From contig FJOG01000026.1 in the NCBI GenBank assembly GCA_900073065.1, positions 307,235 to 371,234 of the forward strand: 64,000 nucleotides of DNA. Reading direction: 5' to 3'. The translations under genes and the position numbers were made by a program. The stretch comes from Phialocephala subalpina (lineage: Eukaryota > Ascomycota > Leotiomycetes > Helotiales > Mollisiaceae). Within the stretch, counting starts at the first letter, position 1; each line of letters starts with the position of its first letter. Shown piece after piece: positions 12,630 through 22,602 of the stretch. The notes below the pieces were generated by a model, which was not told the DNA's origin, did not search any database, and was given only the letters and a program-made list of their open reading frames with translations.

Positions 12630-13669
12630 TCTTCAGGGGTTGAAGTCCAGGTCATCGACGCGTTAAAATTGGCATGTCGTAAGGCAGTCAAGTCAGAGTT
12701 TCGACATGTTCGGTGGCAGCACAGGATCGCATGCTCGATTGTTGACTTTTGGAGACGCGTTTGGACAAGGCTGAGGAACCGCCGAAGGGAGAAAAGGCTG
12801 CGTGCACGAACATCAGGAAAAGTGGGCCCCAAAAAGCAAACTTCACTTCGGCATCAACCTCAGCTACATCTAAAGTTCCAGCACCATAACATACATACAT
12901 CCCACATCCTCCTTGTATTTCGATGCCTTGCACTTATCAATTGTCGCGTATTGTGCTAATTACTTCCCGAGGGTTTTTCATCTGCTTGTTTTTCATCTGC
13001 ATACTTGCCGCCTGCATCCACTGTTTCCTGGCTGTCGATGGCATTTCGGTATTTACAAAGCCTGCATGATTTGATGTCTGCATCTTGCAATTGGAATCAA
13101 TGGTGCCTCGTGTATGGCTTGTATGGTTTAGACCGTAGGTAGTCCCGAGGCTCAGTCAAAAGCTACCACCCCCAAAGCTTGATGCTGAACTCTAAACCAA
13201 CAATCCGTAATTATCGCCAACTTTTTTAAGCATATTCAAATTCCATTCGATCAAAACGAACCTTGGCTCGCCTATCGTGTTGCCTGCTTTGGTAGTATGC
13301 AGCCTTGATTAGTGAACGCCGGGGAAGATGAGATCCCGTTTTTTAGTGCCTCCACTTGATCACCTTCTGAATATTAGAATTTTTGCTCGTATGGAATGGA
13401 TTTACTGAATTTGGCTATCTTGCCCAAATCGAGCCAGTGCTCTGATACGAAGATGCACAGGTCAATGACCGAGAAGTTGAAGATCATCAGGAGACTGTTG
13501 CATTTCAATTCAAGTATGTTATTTCGCGACGTATATAAAGCTTGCCAAAGTCTTTCGAATTCAATATCTTCATCAATTTAACATTTCGTGCAAACACAGC
13601 ATTCCAACACCTCAAGTAGCAATTGTCTTCTCTCAAAATTATATCAAGCCTCCTCAAAGCAAAGTCACC
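12630..13669. other. Divergent intergenic region (APC1 / GFA gene)
   Basis: This is the shared 5' region between APC1 (minus) and the short GFA-fold gene (plus). Only short frames occur. It presumably holds both promoters, but no specific site can be defended from sequence alone. Confidence 0.5.
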
Positions 13670-14107
13670 ATGCCCGAATCCTCCTGCCTCTGCGGTGCGA
13701 ATCGCATCAAGTACAGCGAAACTCCCATCCTCAAATTCCGTTGTCACTGCACCGACGAACGCAAGCTCACCGGAGCTGTCTTCGCCCTCAACATCCTTTG
13801 GTCAACCGATGGGCTCGAAGTTCTATCTGGCGAGCTCAGTAAATGGGGCAAGAAGGCCAATAGCGGCAACACCATCTACAACCATTCATGTTCAAACTGC
13901 GGAAGCCTGCTTTATCGAACTAGCGATGGCTTCCCAGGTGTGATGGTGATCAAAGCTGGTTGCATGGATGTTGAGAATGCAACTGAGACCTACGTCCCCG
14001 ACGTCGAGATTTTTACCAGGAGCAGAGCTCATTATATTCCGGCGATCGAAGGTGCGAAGCAGGATTGGGTGGACTTTGGATCTGGGCCTGAGCCTAAAGA
14101 AGTTTGA
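13670..14107 (+). CDS. GFA/CENP-V-fold (Mss4-like) protein, 145 aa, one Cys ligand replaced by Glu
   Basis: The size and Cys pattern are those of the glutathione-dependent formaldehyde-activating (GFA) family, a zinc-binding beta fold. The structural zinc ligands are present as C6-x-C8 and C74-x2-C77. The second, catalytic-type site normally reads C-x-C-x2-C. Here it is C25-H-C27-T-D-E30, so the third cysteine is Glu, while the following R-K-L-T-G remains family-like. In characterised members that site holds the catalytic zinc, so zinc chemistry may be altered or lost. Most fungal members have no proven substrate. The ATG directly follows a pyrimidine- and CA-rich leader. The gene converges with the transcription-factor-like gene, 78 bp between stop codons. 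Confidence 0.88.
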   Translation: MPESSCLCGANRIKYSETPILKFRCHCTDERKLTGAVFALNILWSTDGLEVLSGELSKWGKKANSGNTIYNHSCSNCGSLLYRTSDGFPGVMVIKAGCMDVENATETYVPDVEIFTRSRAHYIPAIEGAKQDWVDFGSGPEPKEV

Positions 14108-14185
14108 AGCTGAAGCTCTCGAAGTGGGCAGACTGTACTCGAATCGTGTGTGGAGTTGCAGTGTAGCGAGGAGTTGTTGAGGGTG

Positions 14186-15838
14186 TTAAAGGGAGGACTG
14201 AGAGAATGAGCCATGCATGTTTCCAACCATCCTTAACGCTACCACCTTGTTCCAAAGTGTTTTGCAAGGTTTCTCGTGAACGGGCCCAACCCACCACAAA
14301 GTCTCAAGCCTTCTGCTTACTAGTTCCCATTCCAAAACGCTCAAGCGAGCAGTCAACTTCTCCAGTTGTGCCACAAACCAGACTTTGTCCTCTCCTTTCC
14401 TCACCGAAATGCCACCCATGAACAAAAGCCAGATCACCAAACTCGCTTCCTTTTCATTCCGCATCTGTATGCCTAGGACCAGCTCTTTGAGTCTTGCAAT
14501 CAACTTCGCTGGCCCCACCGCTGAGAATGGAAACTCCTGTGGAGTAGCTTGAACATAAAGCAAAGCACCAATCCTTAAAGTCTCATCCAGAACCCGTTTC
14601 TCCTCATCCTGGCTATCGCACTTCCCAAGACCACGCAATAAGGAGTACCGTAAAGCAGCAGCATGCTTCTGCCACGAAACTTGCTGTGCCCCACTACAAA
14701 TCGCCTTGCTTGCCAAGATTCGAGAAACAATGACAGACAAACTATGCATATACGCCAGCGCATCATGAAGCACATCTGAAATAGGTAGCGTATTCAACAA
14801 CGCCGCCATCCCCTCACCCCTCTCTTCAGGCGGCTCCTCATACCTGGAAGGAACATCCGGCAACGAATTCCCCTCATCAAAGAACGGCATCTCAATGAAA
14901 TCGAGTGCTCCCAGAAGATCCGCACGATGCAACTTCAACTGTATCCCAACTTCCATTTTCGTAAGTCCGCCTTTCAGCTCCACCATCTGCTTCAATCCCG
15001 ACATATGGATTCTCCACCCCTCCGTATTTCCTTTGATAGCTTCTGTGATAGCTAAACAGCTCACTGCCCTAATATTCTCCTCCACAAACTCATGAACTGA
15101 TTTTGTCCCATTCAGGAAGACACGATCGATTCTTTGTTTTATGAGGGTGATGCTTTTGCCGCCATGTTCAATGGCTTCTTGGTTCTCGGCGGTACCGGTG
15201 ATGAGATCAGCATACACGCAGGTGATGTAGAGCAGAGCGTGGAAGAGGGCTTCATCCCGAAGAGCACAGTCGAACCAGGCGACGGGAGAGATGGGATTGA
15301 CGCGGAAGCTGGAGACGAGGGGATACATGGCATCTCCGAGGGCGGTGATGCGGTACAGATAAGGTGATAGATGTGGGTGAGGATCCATTCCTTGTGTTGG
15401 GAAGATTGGTGCTGACAGGTATTTGCGAGATATGGCTACAGCGGCTTGCTCGGCATTCAAAGAAATAGAACCTCCACGATCGAAGGCTTCTCCTCCAGAG
15501 CTCTGCGAAGAGGAAGATAGGATATCTTCTGAGGAAGAAGCTTCACGTTCTCGTTGCAATCTCTTCCGGCGTGTGGTGTCCCGGACCACATGGCCCCGGA
15601 CGAGACGTCTGACATCTGGATCTCTGTTTTTTCCTGGTCCCGTGCTATTGACAAAGGCAAACTCCTGAGCTACTGCTTTCTTGTATCGGACAGGAAGGTT
15701 TGCTTCACGTGTTGTGGCGACAACTGGTTGTCCTGACAAGCTCACTGTGAAGTGGCTAGTAAGCATCGATGATATGTCTTGCCGTGTTTGCTGCGTGATG
15801 CTCCTTAAGTCCTCTGCTAATGTAGAAGGGAGATTCAT
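14186..15838 (-). CDS. Fungal transcription-factor-like protein without zinc cluster (550 aa)
   Basis: One uninterrupted frame. Residues about 59-92 contain FAFVNSTGPGKNRD and then RRLVRGHVVRDTTRRKR, a basic motif common in a large Pezizomycotina family. It is followed by a Ser/Glu-rich linker and an all-helical region (about 150-540) resembling the fungal-specific transcription factor domain 2 (Fungal_trans_2): ALLYITCVYADL, AVSCLAITEAIKGN and WRIHMSGLKQMVELKGG. No Zn2Cys6 cluster is present at either end, so DNA binding is unproven. The basic motif may serve as a nuclear signal. Members of this family are usually annotated as hypothetical regulators. Target genes are unknown. Confidence 0.8.
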   Translation of the reverse strand: MNLPSTLAEDLRSITQQTRQDISSMLTSHFTVSLSGQPVVATTREANLPVRYKKAVAQEFAFVNSTGPGKNRDPDVRRLVRGHVVRDTTRRKRLQREREASSSEDILSSSSQSSGGEAFDRGGSISLNAEQAAVAISRKYLSAPIFPTQGMDPHPHLSPYLYRITALGDAMYPLVSSFRVNPISPVAWFDCALRDEALFHALLYITCVYADLITGTAENQEAIEHGGKSITLIKQRIDRVFLNGTKSVHEFVEENIRAVSCLAITEAIKGNTEGWRIHMSGLKQMVELKGGLTKMEVGIQLKLHRADLLGALDFIEMPFFDEGNSLPDVPSRYEEPPEERGEGMAALLNTLPISDVLHDALAYMHSLSVIVSRILASKAICSGAQQVSWQKHAAALRYSLLRGLGKCDSQDEEKRVLDETLRIGALLYVQATPQEFPFSAVGPAKLIARLKELVLGIQMRNEKEASLVIWLLFMGGISVRKGEDKVWFVAQLEKLTARLSVLEWELVSRRLETLWWVGPVHEKPCKTLWNKVVALRMVGNMHGSFSQSSL

Positions 15839-16703
15839 GATGTTTCAATTTCTCCACAATCTGGAGGCTCAACTTGGACGCATTGACTGGATTTCGCTCA
15901 CGATGTTATTTTAGATAACTTCACCTTTGTCATCCATCAGAATCTCACTTCTAGGGCACAAATCATACAAAGTTTCCGGTATTTGAGTATCGGGCTTTGT
16001 TTGTCAGCGGCCGTTGCATATGGTGGCTGAAGGGATTGGTCCGGGTTATTCGCGGCGAAGTGAAAAGAGGCATGAGGATGATTACTGAACACCTGATAAC
16101 CTAAGGTAATATTCAGACTCTTTCGCCTTAGTTCTTCCTTTGTCATCTTGCACGATTAGATGGCTGGTACAAGTCTGTAGTCCAGCTTAGTATGCGTTGA
16201 ACTTTCTCTCAACCATGGCTGGCAGGGCTCCTGAAAGTTAAGCGAAGAACCTCCTTCAGCTCTTGGCGTGGAGGCTTTCTAGCATCTACTTCAGCTGCAT
16301 GGCGTTTGAACCTGCATTGATGGATATACTACTACTACTACTGTACTATTCTTCGGACGGTTTTGCTGCTGGCCACAAGCGTACCTATGTATTCCGGACG
16401 TCAGCCCTTCTATCCAAAGCCACCAACCAAGGCGCATACCAATAGCACAAGCCTTCTAGCAATTGCCTATACATATCACTGCTCACAATCCATAATGCTT
16501 TGAATATCATGCTCTGCTGTAGAATGCTTGCTCTGCTTTCAGATCAATGACCAAGCCTTTATTGGAATTTTTAAGCGACCGCCCACCCCTTGAATAAGCG
16601 AGCAACCCCTTATTATCTTCCTTCTCTTACCAAGGACTACATTGACTCTTCTCTTCACAGGCTTAAGTCTCCAACTTGGATCAGAACTTATTACTAGTAC
16701 AAG
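15839..16703. other. Intergenic, no supported gene
   Basis: Short frames only. A small CTA trinucleotide run occurs near 16328-16341. The sequence becomes AT-rich towards the repeat block that follows. Confidence 0.5.
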
Positions 16704-17195
16704 TCCTGATCTGGTCCTAATATGGAAATGATTCATATTGCAAGTATAAATCGCGAGATACTTCTTCTCATATTCTTTACCAAATGCAAAACAGGCCATT
16801 CTTATTGGGACAAACAATTTGAGGATCAAAATGTAAGTAAACTCTACTATACAGCAGCAACTTGACTAAAGTTTTGAACTGGAGTAGAAACCTATGGCCA
16901 ACAAAAGTCCTAGACTAGAATGGAGTCGTACTACCAGCAGAAGTCACGATATACCTCTTCCCTCTATCTTTGCCAAAATGCAAGATAGGACGTTCTCCTT
17001 TAGACAAATAATTTGAGGATCAAAATGTAGGTAAACTCCACTACTATATACTATTAATTATCAAGGCCTGATCTTGCATCACGTTTTATGACAAGCATAA
17101 ATCACGAGCTCTCTCCACGTGCTACTCCGACTGTGAGCGGAACGGGCCGTTCTCATTCTGATAAACAATCTGGGGCTCCAAATATAGGAAAGCGT
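16704..17195. repeat. Three diverged tandem copies of a ~160-200 bp unit
   Basis: The unit starts with a TCCTGATCTGG-like stretch (16704, 16908, 17066). It continues through a sequence like AAGTATAAATCGCGAG / AAGTCACGATATAC / AAGCATAAATCACGAG and ends with GACAAACAATTTGAGGATC then AAAATGTAAGTAAACTC. The first two copies match closely at their ends (16808-16850 and 17003-17045). The third is more diverged (TAAACAATCTGGGGCTCC near 17161). The start-to-start spacings are about 204 and 158 bp. The array lies 310 bp upstream of the AT-hook gene and carries no reading frame. Confidence 0.75.
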
Positions 17196-17508
17196 TCAGA
17201 ATTATTTACCGAGCCGTAGCGGCGTTATAGCCTCCTCGACAACGAGCTGTCTATTTAAATCCAGATTGGGCGCGCACAACTCCTAACTTTCGACATACAC
17301 TTTTTATTTCGATCTTTGTTCGCTCCCTTCCCCAACGAAGTACGCAGAATAATCTTGATAGCAATAGTCGCGCTTGTAACACTTGCTATTCTTGACAAAG
17401 AAAAGGAATCAAAAACATCAGATCGCAACCGTATCACTCTCGCTGCACAAGGAGTATCGCTCCTTCCCAAACGCATTACCCCTTTCACCGTCACCCTCGA
17501 ACCTAGCT

Positions 17509-19458
17509 ATGGCAGGACCACTAAGACAACCTCCAATCGACGGAGAGTACGATGCTCAGGACGCACCTTCCCCAAGCACATGGGATGGTACGCGGAATCC
17601 TGCCCAGGGTAGCGACATGTGGAGCGCTTCGACATCAGACACCTACACTTTTGCATCGAACCCTATTCAGCGCCCACCTCAACACCCACAATATCACCAC
17701 TCGCAACCGCCCTCCTATTCGCAGACAATGGATTATGGGCAAACATCCTACCAGCACCCGCAAGCAGGGTACCAAGAACACGTGTATCGACAGGTGTTCC
17801 ACCCGGCCCAGACAATGGGTACGCAGGCTGCCGGATATGTTCCGAGTTACCAACCAGAGGCATACCCGCAGTGGAGCGGCCCGAATGGAGGCTATCGGAG
17901 CAATTTTGTTCCCAATCCGCTCCCACCGCCGCCTGGGCATCAGCAACATAGATCGGACCACTACCAAGCCTACCATCCAAGTCAGCACTACGCACCCGTC
18001 CCGCAAGATTCGGTACTCCACTCGGACTTTCCCATAAACAGAGAACCGTATAATCAATACACACAATTGCCATCGACAATGCCGATGACTCTCGATCCTG
18101 ATGGGCGCGTCCCACGAGCCCCGATCGCGTACGAGCCAGCCAATCAGGCCAGCAGGGGTGCAGGGGGCTCAGGTGTAGGAGGTGTAGGGGATGCTGGAGG
18201 CGCTGGACATTCAGGAATTGGAGAAGGTGCGGGAAATTCAGGTGGTGCTGGAGGTGGTGGTAAACAAACTTCACAAGCACCAAAGGCAAAGGCAAAGCCA
18301 CGCCAGCCAGCCAAGCCAAAACAGCCAACGAAGAGAAAGGGTAGCGAGGACATGTCTCTGCCTCCATCCAAGTACCCAGCACCCGACCCAGATGCGAAGC
18401 CTCAAGCCGAAGAACCAGTCGCAACCACACCTCAATTGGAGTTCCCTTTCTCCTATCTGCCCAAGTACGACAGTCCAGCTACGCAAGCTTCAGGTCCGCA
18501 ATTGCAACCCACCGAAGCCCAACATGCTCAAGCTCAAGAATCAGGCATGCAAATCGGAAAGCAGTACGACGCGTTCTTCGCCAGCAACCCCATTTACCCT
18601 TCCCCCGCTGCGACTCTTCCATCGGCCAGCCTGAGCCCACAACCCCAAGGCCTCCCATCTGCCAGTGCGAGCCCACAGAACCAACTGGACGCGTACCGAA
18701 AACTGATCAACCCGCTGACAGGATTTGTTCCACCTGCGCGCCCAAATCCCCGATCTCAACTATCTCCATCCCAATCTCCTCAGCCACAAGCCCACGCTCA
18801 ACCGCCTCAAGCTCAGAAGGGACGACCCCGAAAGTCACAAGGTCAAAAGGTCCAAGCACCGCTGAGTCAATCGCCACAGCTATCTCAATCGCCACAGCTC
18901 CGACCACAGAGCCCAGGCCCATTTGGATACCAAAAGCCTCGAGGCCCATCACCCCCACCTCAAAAGCCCAAGCGCGGTCGCCCACCCATCGCACGCTCTC
19001 CAAAGCAACCCCACAACCTCGTCCAAGCCCCCGCGACCACAACCGCTTATCAACAACCAGGTGATTCTCAAGGCCACTCATCAGTTCCTCAAGGCTACTC
19101 ATCGACTCCTCAACCATACAGATCAGTGTATTCGCCACCCGAGCTCCACCCACACGACAGCGCCTGCTGCCCAGGTGGTTGCCAATCCGAGTTGTGTCGA
19201 CAAGGCATGGTGTTCCGAGCCCGTCCCCTGACTCCCCCACCAGCCTCATTCCCCCCATTTCCAGAGCTGCATGAGATCGGAAATAATCAGAGATATGTAC
19301 CTGATGGAACGGGAGATTTGTATGATCTTTGTGATTTGGGAAACAAGTATGAGTGGAGGACATACAGGAAGGATGAGTTGGAGGTGCTGTTGTATATGCA
19401 GAGAGACTTGAGACGATCTGGACTTAGTGGGCTAAGTGGACTAAATGGCATGTTTTGA
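17509..19458 (+). CDS. AT-hook, Pro/Gln-rich nuclear protein (649 aa)
   Basis: I do not recognise an orthologue. The chosen start is the ATG at 17509 (MAGPLRQPPIDGEYD), because the upstream in-frame ATG at 17383 would add a non-conserved Ser/Arg-rich leader. Residues 30-210 are Pro/Gln/Tyr-rich. About 215-252 form a Gly-rich tract. About 258-280 are basic (KPRQPAKPKQPTKRKG), a plausible nuclear signal. Two AT-hook cores are visible: KGRPRK at 437-442 and KRGRPP at 488-493, both bordered by Pro and Lys. SQSPQL is repeated twice in tandem between them. The C-terminal 100 residues are less simple: a cysteine cluster (CCPGGCQSELC, about 553-563), then YDLCDLGNKYEWRTYRKDELEVLLYMQRDL, which looks like a small folded tail. 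The likely role is binding AT-rich DNA in chromatin or transcription, by inference from the AT-hooks. Confidence 0.8.
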   Translation: MAGPLRQPPIDGEYDAQDAPSPSTWDGTRNPAQGSDMWSASTSDTYTFASNPIQRPPQHPQYHHSQPPSYSQTMDYGQTSYQHPQAGYQEHVYRQVFHPAQTMGTQAAGYVPSYQPEAYPQWSGPNGGYRSNFVPNPLPPPPGHQQHRSDHYQAYHPSQHYAPVPQDSVLHSDFPINREPYNQYTQLPSTMPMTLDPDGRVPRAPIAYEPANQASRGAGGSGVGGVGDAGGAGHSGIGEGAGNSGGAGGGGKQTSQAPKAKAKPRQPAKPKQPTKRKGSEDMSLPPSKYPAPDPDAKPQAEEPVATTPQLEFPFSYLPKYDSPATQASGPQLQPTEAQHAQAQESGMQIGKQYDAFFASNPIYPSPAATLPSASLSPQPQGLPSASASPQNQLDAYRKLINPLTGFVPPARPNPRSQLSPSQSPQPQAHAQPPQAQKGRPRKSQGQKVQAPLSQSPQLSQSPQLRPQSPGPFGYQKPRGPSPPPQKPKRGRPPIARSPKQPHNLVQAPATTTAYQQPGDSQGHSSVPQGYSSTPQPYRSVYSPPELHPHDSACCPGGCQSELCRQGMVFRARPLTPPPASFPPFPELHEIGNNQRYVPDGTGDLYDLCDLGNKYEWRTYRKDELEVLLYMQRDLRRSGLSGLSGLNGMF

Positions 19459-19604
19459 GGAGGTATGTTAGGGGAGGATATGCTAGGGAGGAATATGTCA
19501 GGGAGGGATTGCTAGGAATGGACGCTCTGGGATGATTGATGAGCAGACATAAAGGTGAAGGAAAGAATACGTACATAATGAACATTCGCAAGGGTATGGA
19601 AGAG

Positions 19605-19632
19605 AGTCTTGTACTATGCGTAGTACAAGACT
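19605..19632. other. Perfect 12-bp inverted repeat (4-base loop) in the 3' flank
   Basis: AGTCTTGTACTA at 19605-19616 is followed by the loop TGCG and its exact reverse complement at 19621-19632. It lies about 150 bp after the stop codon of the AT-hook gene, so it may be in its 3' UTR. A perfect hairpin of this length is uncommon by chance. It could be an mRNA 3' structure or the end of a small element. Confidence 0.8.
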
Positions 19633-19647
19633 AGGGATAACGGTAGA

Positions 19648-19885
19648 TAAGAAATGATACCCATTTGCATTTTGAAACCAATCTTCATTGTCCCAAGTCT
19701 TTGAGAACTTTTCCTCTTCCATAAATAAGTATTCAACTTTCTCTGCAGCAATTGAGGAATCCTAGACATCTCTTGAGTCTCGTGTTAAGGATGATACTCA
19801 CCTTCACTTTTCAACTTTTCCTAGAAGGGATCTTAATTGTCCCTACTCTTTTGAGAAAATTTCCTCTTCCATGAAACAAAAGTGC
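19648..19885. repeat. Two imperfect copies of a ~90-bp segment
   Basis: The segment GAAATGATACCCA...CCAATCTTCATTGTCCC...TTTGAGAAC...TTTCCTCTTCCAT (from about 19650) recurs from about 19788. The second copy reads GGATGATACTCA...GGGATCTTAATTGTCCC...TTTTGAGAAAATTTCCTCTTCCAT. The copies are about 140 bp apart and sit between the AT-hook gene and the methyltransferase pseudogene. No coding potential was seen. Confidence 0.65.
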
Positions 19886-19997
19886 TCTCGTTCAAATAGT
19901 TTTCTAGAAATGTTCAAGCATTTATAAGTTTCCGTCCGCAAATCACCGTCCTACACACATCAGTATCATCCTCACCACATCAGAATTCAAGGCCAAC

Positions 19998-21538
19998 TTA
20001 CACAGGAAAATAAGCCTTAATCCTCTCATCTTGTAAATCCAATTTCACCTTCTCCAAGAACCTCACCAACTTCCCCTCCTCCCACCCAAGAATCTCAATA
20101 AATAACCTCCAACTCACAGCCAATAACCACCTATCAATTTCCTCTTGCATCAACTTCCCAATAGCTTTCTCTTTTGGATCTTCGCTCCAAGGATTGGTTG
20201 GTCATTTGGAGGTAATGGTTTGGATGTCTTCAAACCCTGCTTCAGCCATCCAGTTTGAGTAGTGACGGGCGGAGGTCCAGTCGATGCCGATTTTGGAGGT
20301 ACCTTCTTTCATGTGTGCGATCCGTTTGGAGAGTGAGGTACCGGATAGAGAGCAGTCATCGCAAGCGGGTAATAGACAACAATCCTGTAACTCTAACACT
20401 CCCGCGGGTAGCAAATGAGTAAAGGCAGACTTTATAAATAAAGCGGGTTCTTGAAGCAAGAAGATAGATCGCGGCTATGAATTAGGTGGAATGTATCTCC
20501 ATGAAAGAGGGATTCGAGAAAGGTGACCAGGATGTTTCGGCGTCGTGGAGGTGGAATACTATGTTCGTGGGTATCATTGCTGGTTGGATGAATGCGATGT
20601 CTGTTCCGAGGACTTCGGAGAGGGGGCGACTGTCGGCTTCAAAGTGTCAGTCATGCTTCAATGAATGATATTGAATGGGAAGGAAGCAAACCGAAATCAA
20701 TTGCCCAACTCCCAGTCCCAGTGCCTACATCCAAGACCCGAATCTCATCATCGTTGTTGAACGGCGGAAAGAGGTAGAGTTTGCTATCCAATGCCAGCCT
20801 CCAAATCTCATGCTGAATATCTGCGCTTCGTCAACAACCTCATTCTTCATACCCTTGGAGCAAAAGAACTGTGAACTGACCTTGTCTAAGTATCTCTTCC
20901 TATTCCATTCATCAGCAAGTACACTAATCTTCCCCTTCCTCTCTCTAGAATAGCTCATACTATCACGAGGTAACATATACCATACCCACCTATCACGTCA
21001 GCTTCTCTTCTCATCCCAACCTGACCCGAAGTTTTAATCAAAAGCGAGACTCACTACCAGCACCCAACCCAGAATAAAATCTCCCATTATCCTCCACATA
21101 AGCCGGCATTTGTACCTCCTTCTCCTCTTCCTCTGCCACACCACCACCCTGATTCGGATTCAGCCCATTCAGAATCGCAAGCGCGTTATTGAAAGGTTGC
21201 CATGGTGCTGCTGGACCGACTGTATTCACAATTGGAATCGCTACATCGTCTTCACCCTCTCCTTCTTGCTCTAGCACTTGCTCTTCCGCTCCTTGGTCCT
21301 CTGGCGGGGCGTGGGGTTCGATCTCGTGATCGAGATTAGCAGTTGCAGCTTGGCTGGCTTCTTCCTCCTCTCTTTGTATCTCTGTAATCGTCAACCCCCG
21401 TCTCTCGATATCAACATCATCCTCATCCTCAACTCCGTCATTCATCGATGACAAGACCGTAGCAGACATCTCAGTGCCGGGTTCCGGATACGAGGTCTTG
21501 TCTCCCTCACCAACCCCCACACCCAGGCTATCTTCCAC
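19998..21538 (-). pseudogene. LaeA-like SAM-dependent methyltransferase, broken
   Basis: Read on the minus strand, exon 1 (21538-21055) gives an acidic disordered leader ending YVEDNGRFYSGLGAG, the usual lead-in of LaeA-like methyltransferases (E-N-G-R-x-Y). An intron with a GCTGACG branch follows, then WYMLPRD. Later come NEVVDEAQ, QHEIWRLALDSKLYLFPP, and the SAM-binding motif I RVLDVGTGTGSWAIDF. Next are SEVLGTDIAFIQP, HLIHSRDLSSCF, GVLELQDCC and NWMAEAGFEDIQ. The C-terminus reads TNPWSEDPKEKAIGK to RIKAYFPV, with TAA at 19998. Lesions seen: a one-base loss between VVDEAQI and QHEIW (near 20810), a frame change before LIHSRD, another before the AFTHLLPAG block, and an in-frame TGA just before TNPW. 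Motif order is fully conserved, so this is a recent loss. Live relatives methylate unknown targets; LaeA itself controls secondary metabolism. Confidence 0.85.
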
Positions 21539-22602
21539 ATCTCAATTAGTCAGCGTCTAAGCCCTACGTCAACCGCTCACCGTTGTCCTTACTATTCGTA
21601 CAGAATTGCCAAGTCTGGCAAACTTGTATTTCCTCTCGGCTGGAAAATGGTGGTGGGGTCAGTTGATACAAATACGTAGTAGAATACGAGGGGTACGTTG
21701 ATTACGAACCCCTCGCAATCGTCCTTCCCTCTTCAGGCTCGGAGCTCACTCGCGTGCTCAAGACTCAAGACCAGAATAGAAAATAATCGAAATCATTATT
21801 CGTGCGAACGAAGAGGACAAGAGTGTGTCTTGTGAACGTCCTAATATGGTGCACACGATTGCATCGTCGATTGGTCGTTGACCGTTGACAGCCAAGCGAG
21901 TGAACAGGGGTTGAAGTTGGAGTCTGAACACGTGAATATATATCACATGATCTGGAACACCCAAAGAGGAATAAACACAAAAATAGGGGGCTTAGCGGCC
22001 CATCGACCTGGAATAGGAGAGCAATAACCGAGCTCTCTGCATCGAGAAATATCATTGCATAGCGGAAGCACCCTTCCTCTTCTCGGTCCCGAATTTAGAC
22101 GATTGAAGATAGAGGGATTTGAGGGTGTTTAAAATACAGTAGTGTAGCGGACGATGATTGTTTGAATGTTTTGGATTATTTTCTCGATCCAGTGTACAAA
22201 AGAAATCATGAGGGTATAGACATGATGCTGTATAGACAAAAGCTTCCAAACTGGGATGCTGTAAATGCTCCAGACAAGTCCAGCCCTCCAAGAATTAGGA
22301 GATTGATGGCCGGCCATAACTCCTGCAATGAGCGCATGTGTGATGAACAGAACATGTTCTGATACATGCAATGATGCCACCCTGAATTGAACCCAACGCC
22401 GTCACGCCGAAATGCGATCTTGATGTCTCCCATGTGAGATTGCCACCGCCTGTCTATGATGATATTAGATCTGGGTTGGCCGTATCTTTATACAGTTTCG
22501 GTGACTTGACGCCGTGTTGACTTCTTCGTCGTGATGCTCCTTCGTGGACTCTGGCGAAGGCGACTTTGTCGCTGTGAAGTGATCCACCTCCTCATTAGCC
22601 CT
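21539..22602. other. Intergenic, no supported gene
   Basis: This holds the 5' flank of the methyltransferase pseudogene and the 3' flank of the acyltransferase gene. Several minus-strand frames of 70-96 codons overlap each other, but none shows a family motif or a plausible exon chain. Confidence 0.5.

Noticed and set aside
17552..19363. Several 100-255 codon frames on both strands over the AT-hook gene
   Set aside because: Products of low-complexity Pro/Gln codons read in other frames; no independent evidence.
19605..19632. Hairpin read as a bacterial-type intrinsic terminator
   Set aside because: Spliceosomal introns show this is eukaryotic DNA, and no T-tract follows the stem.
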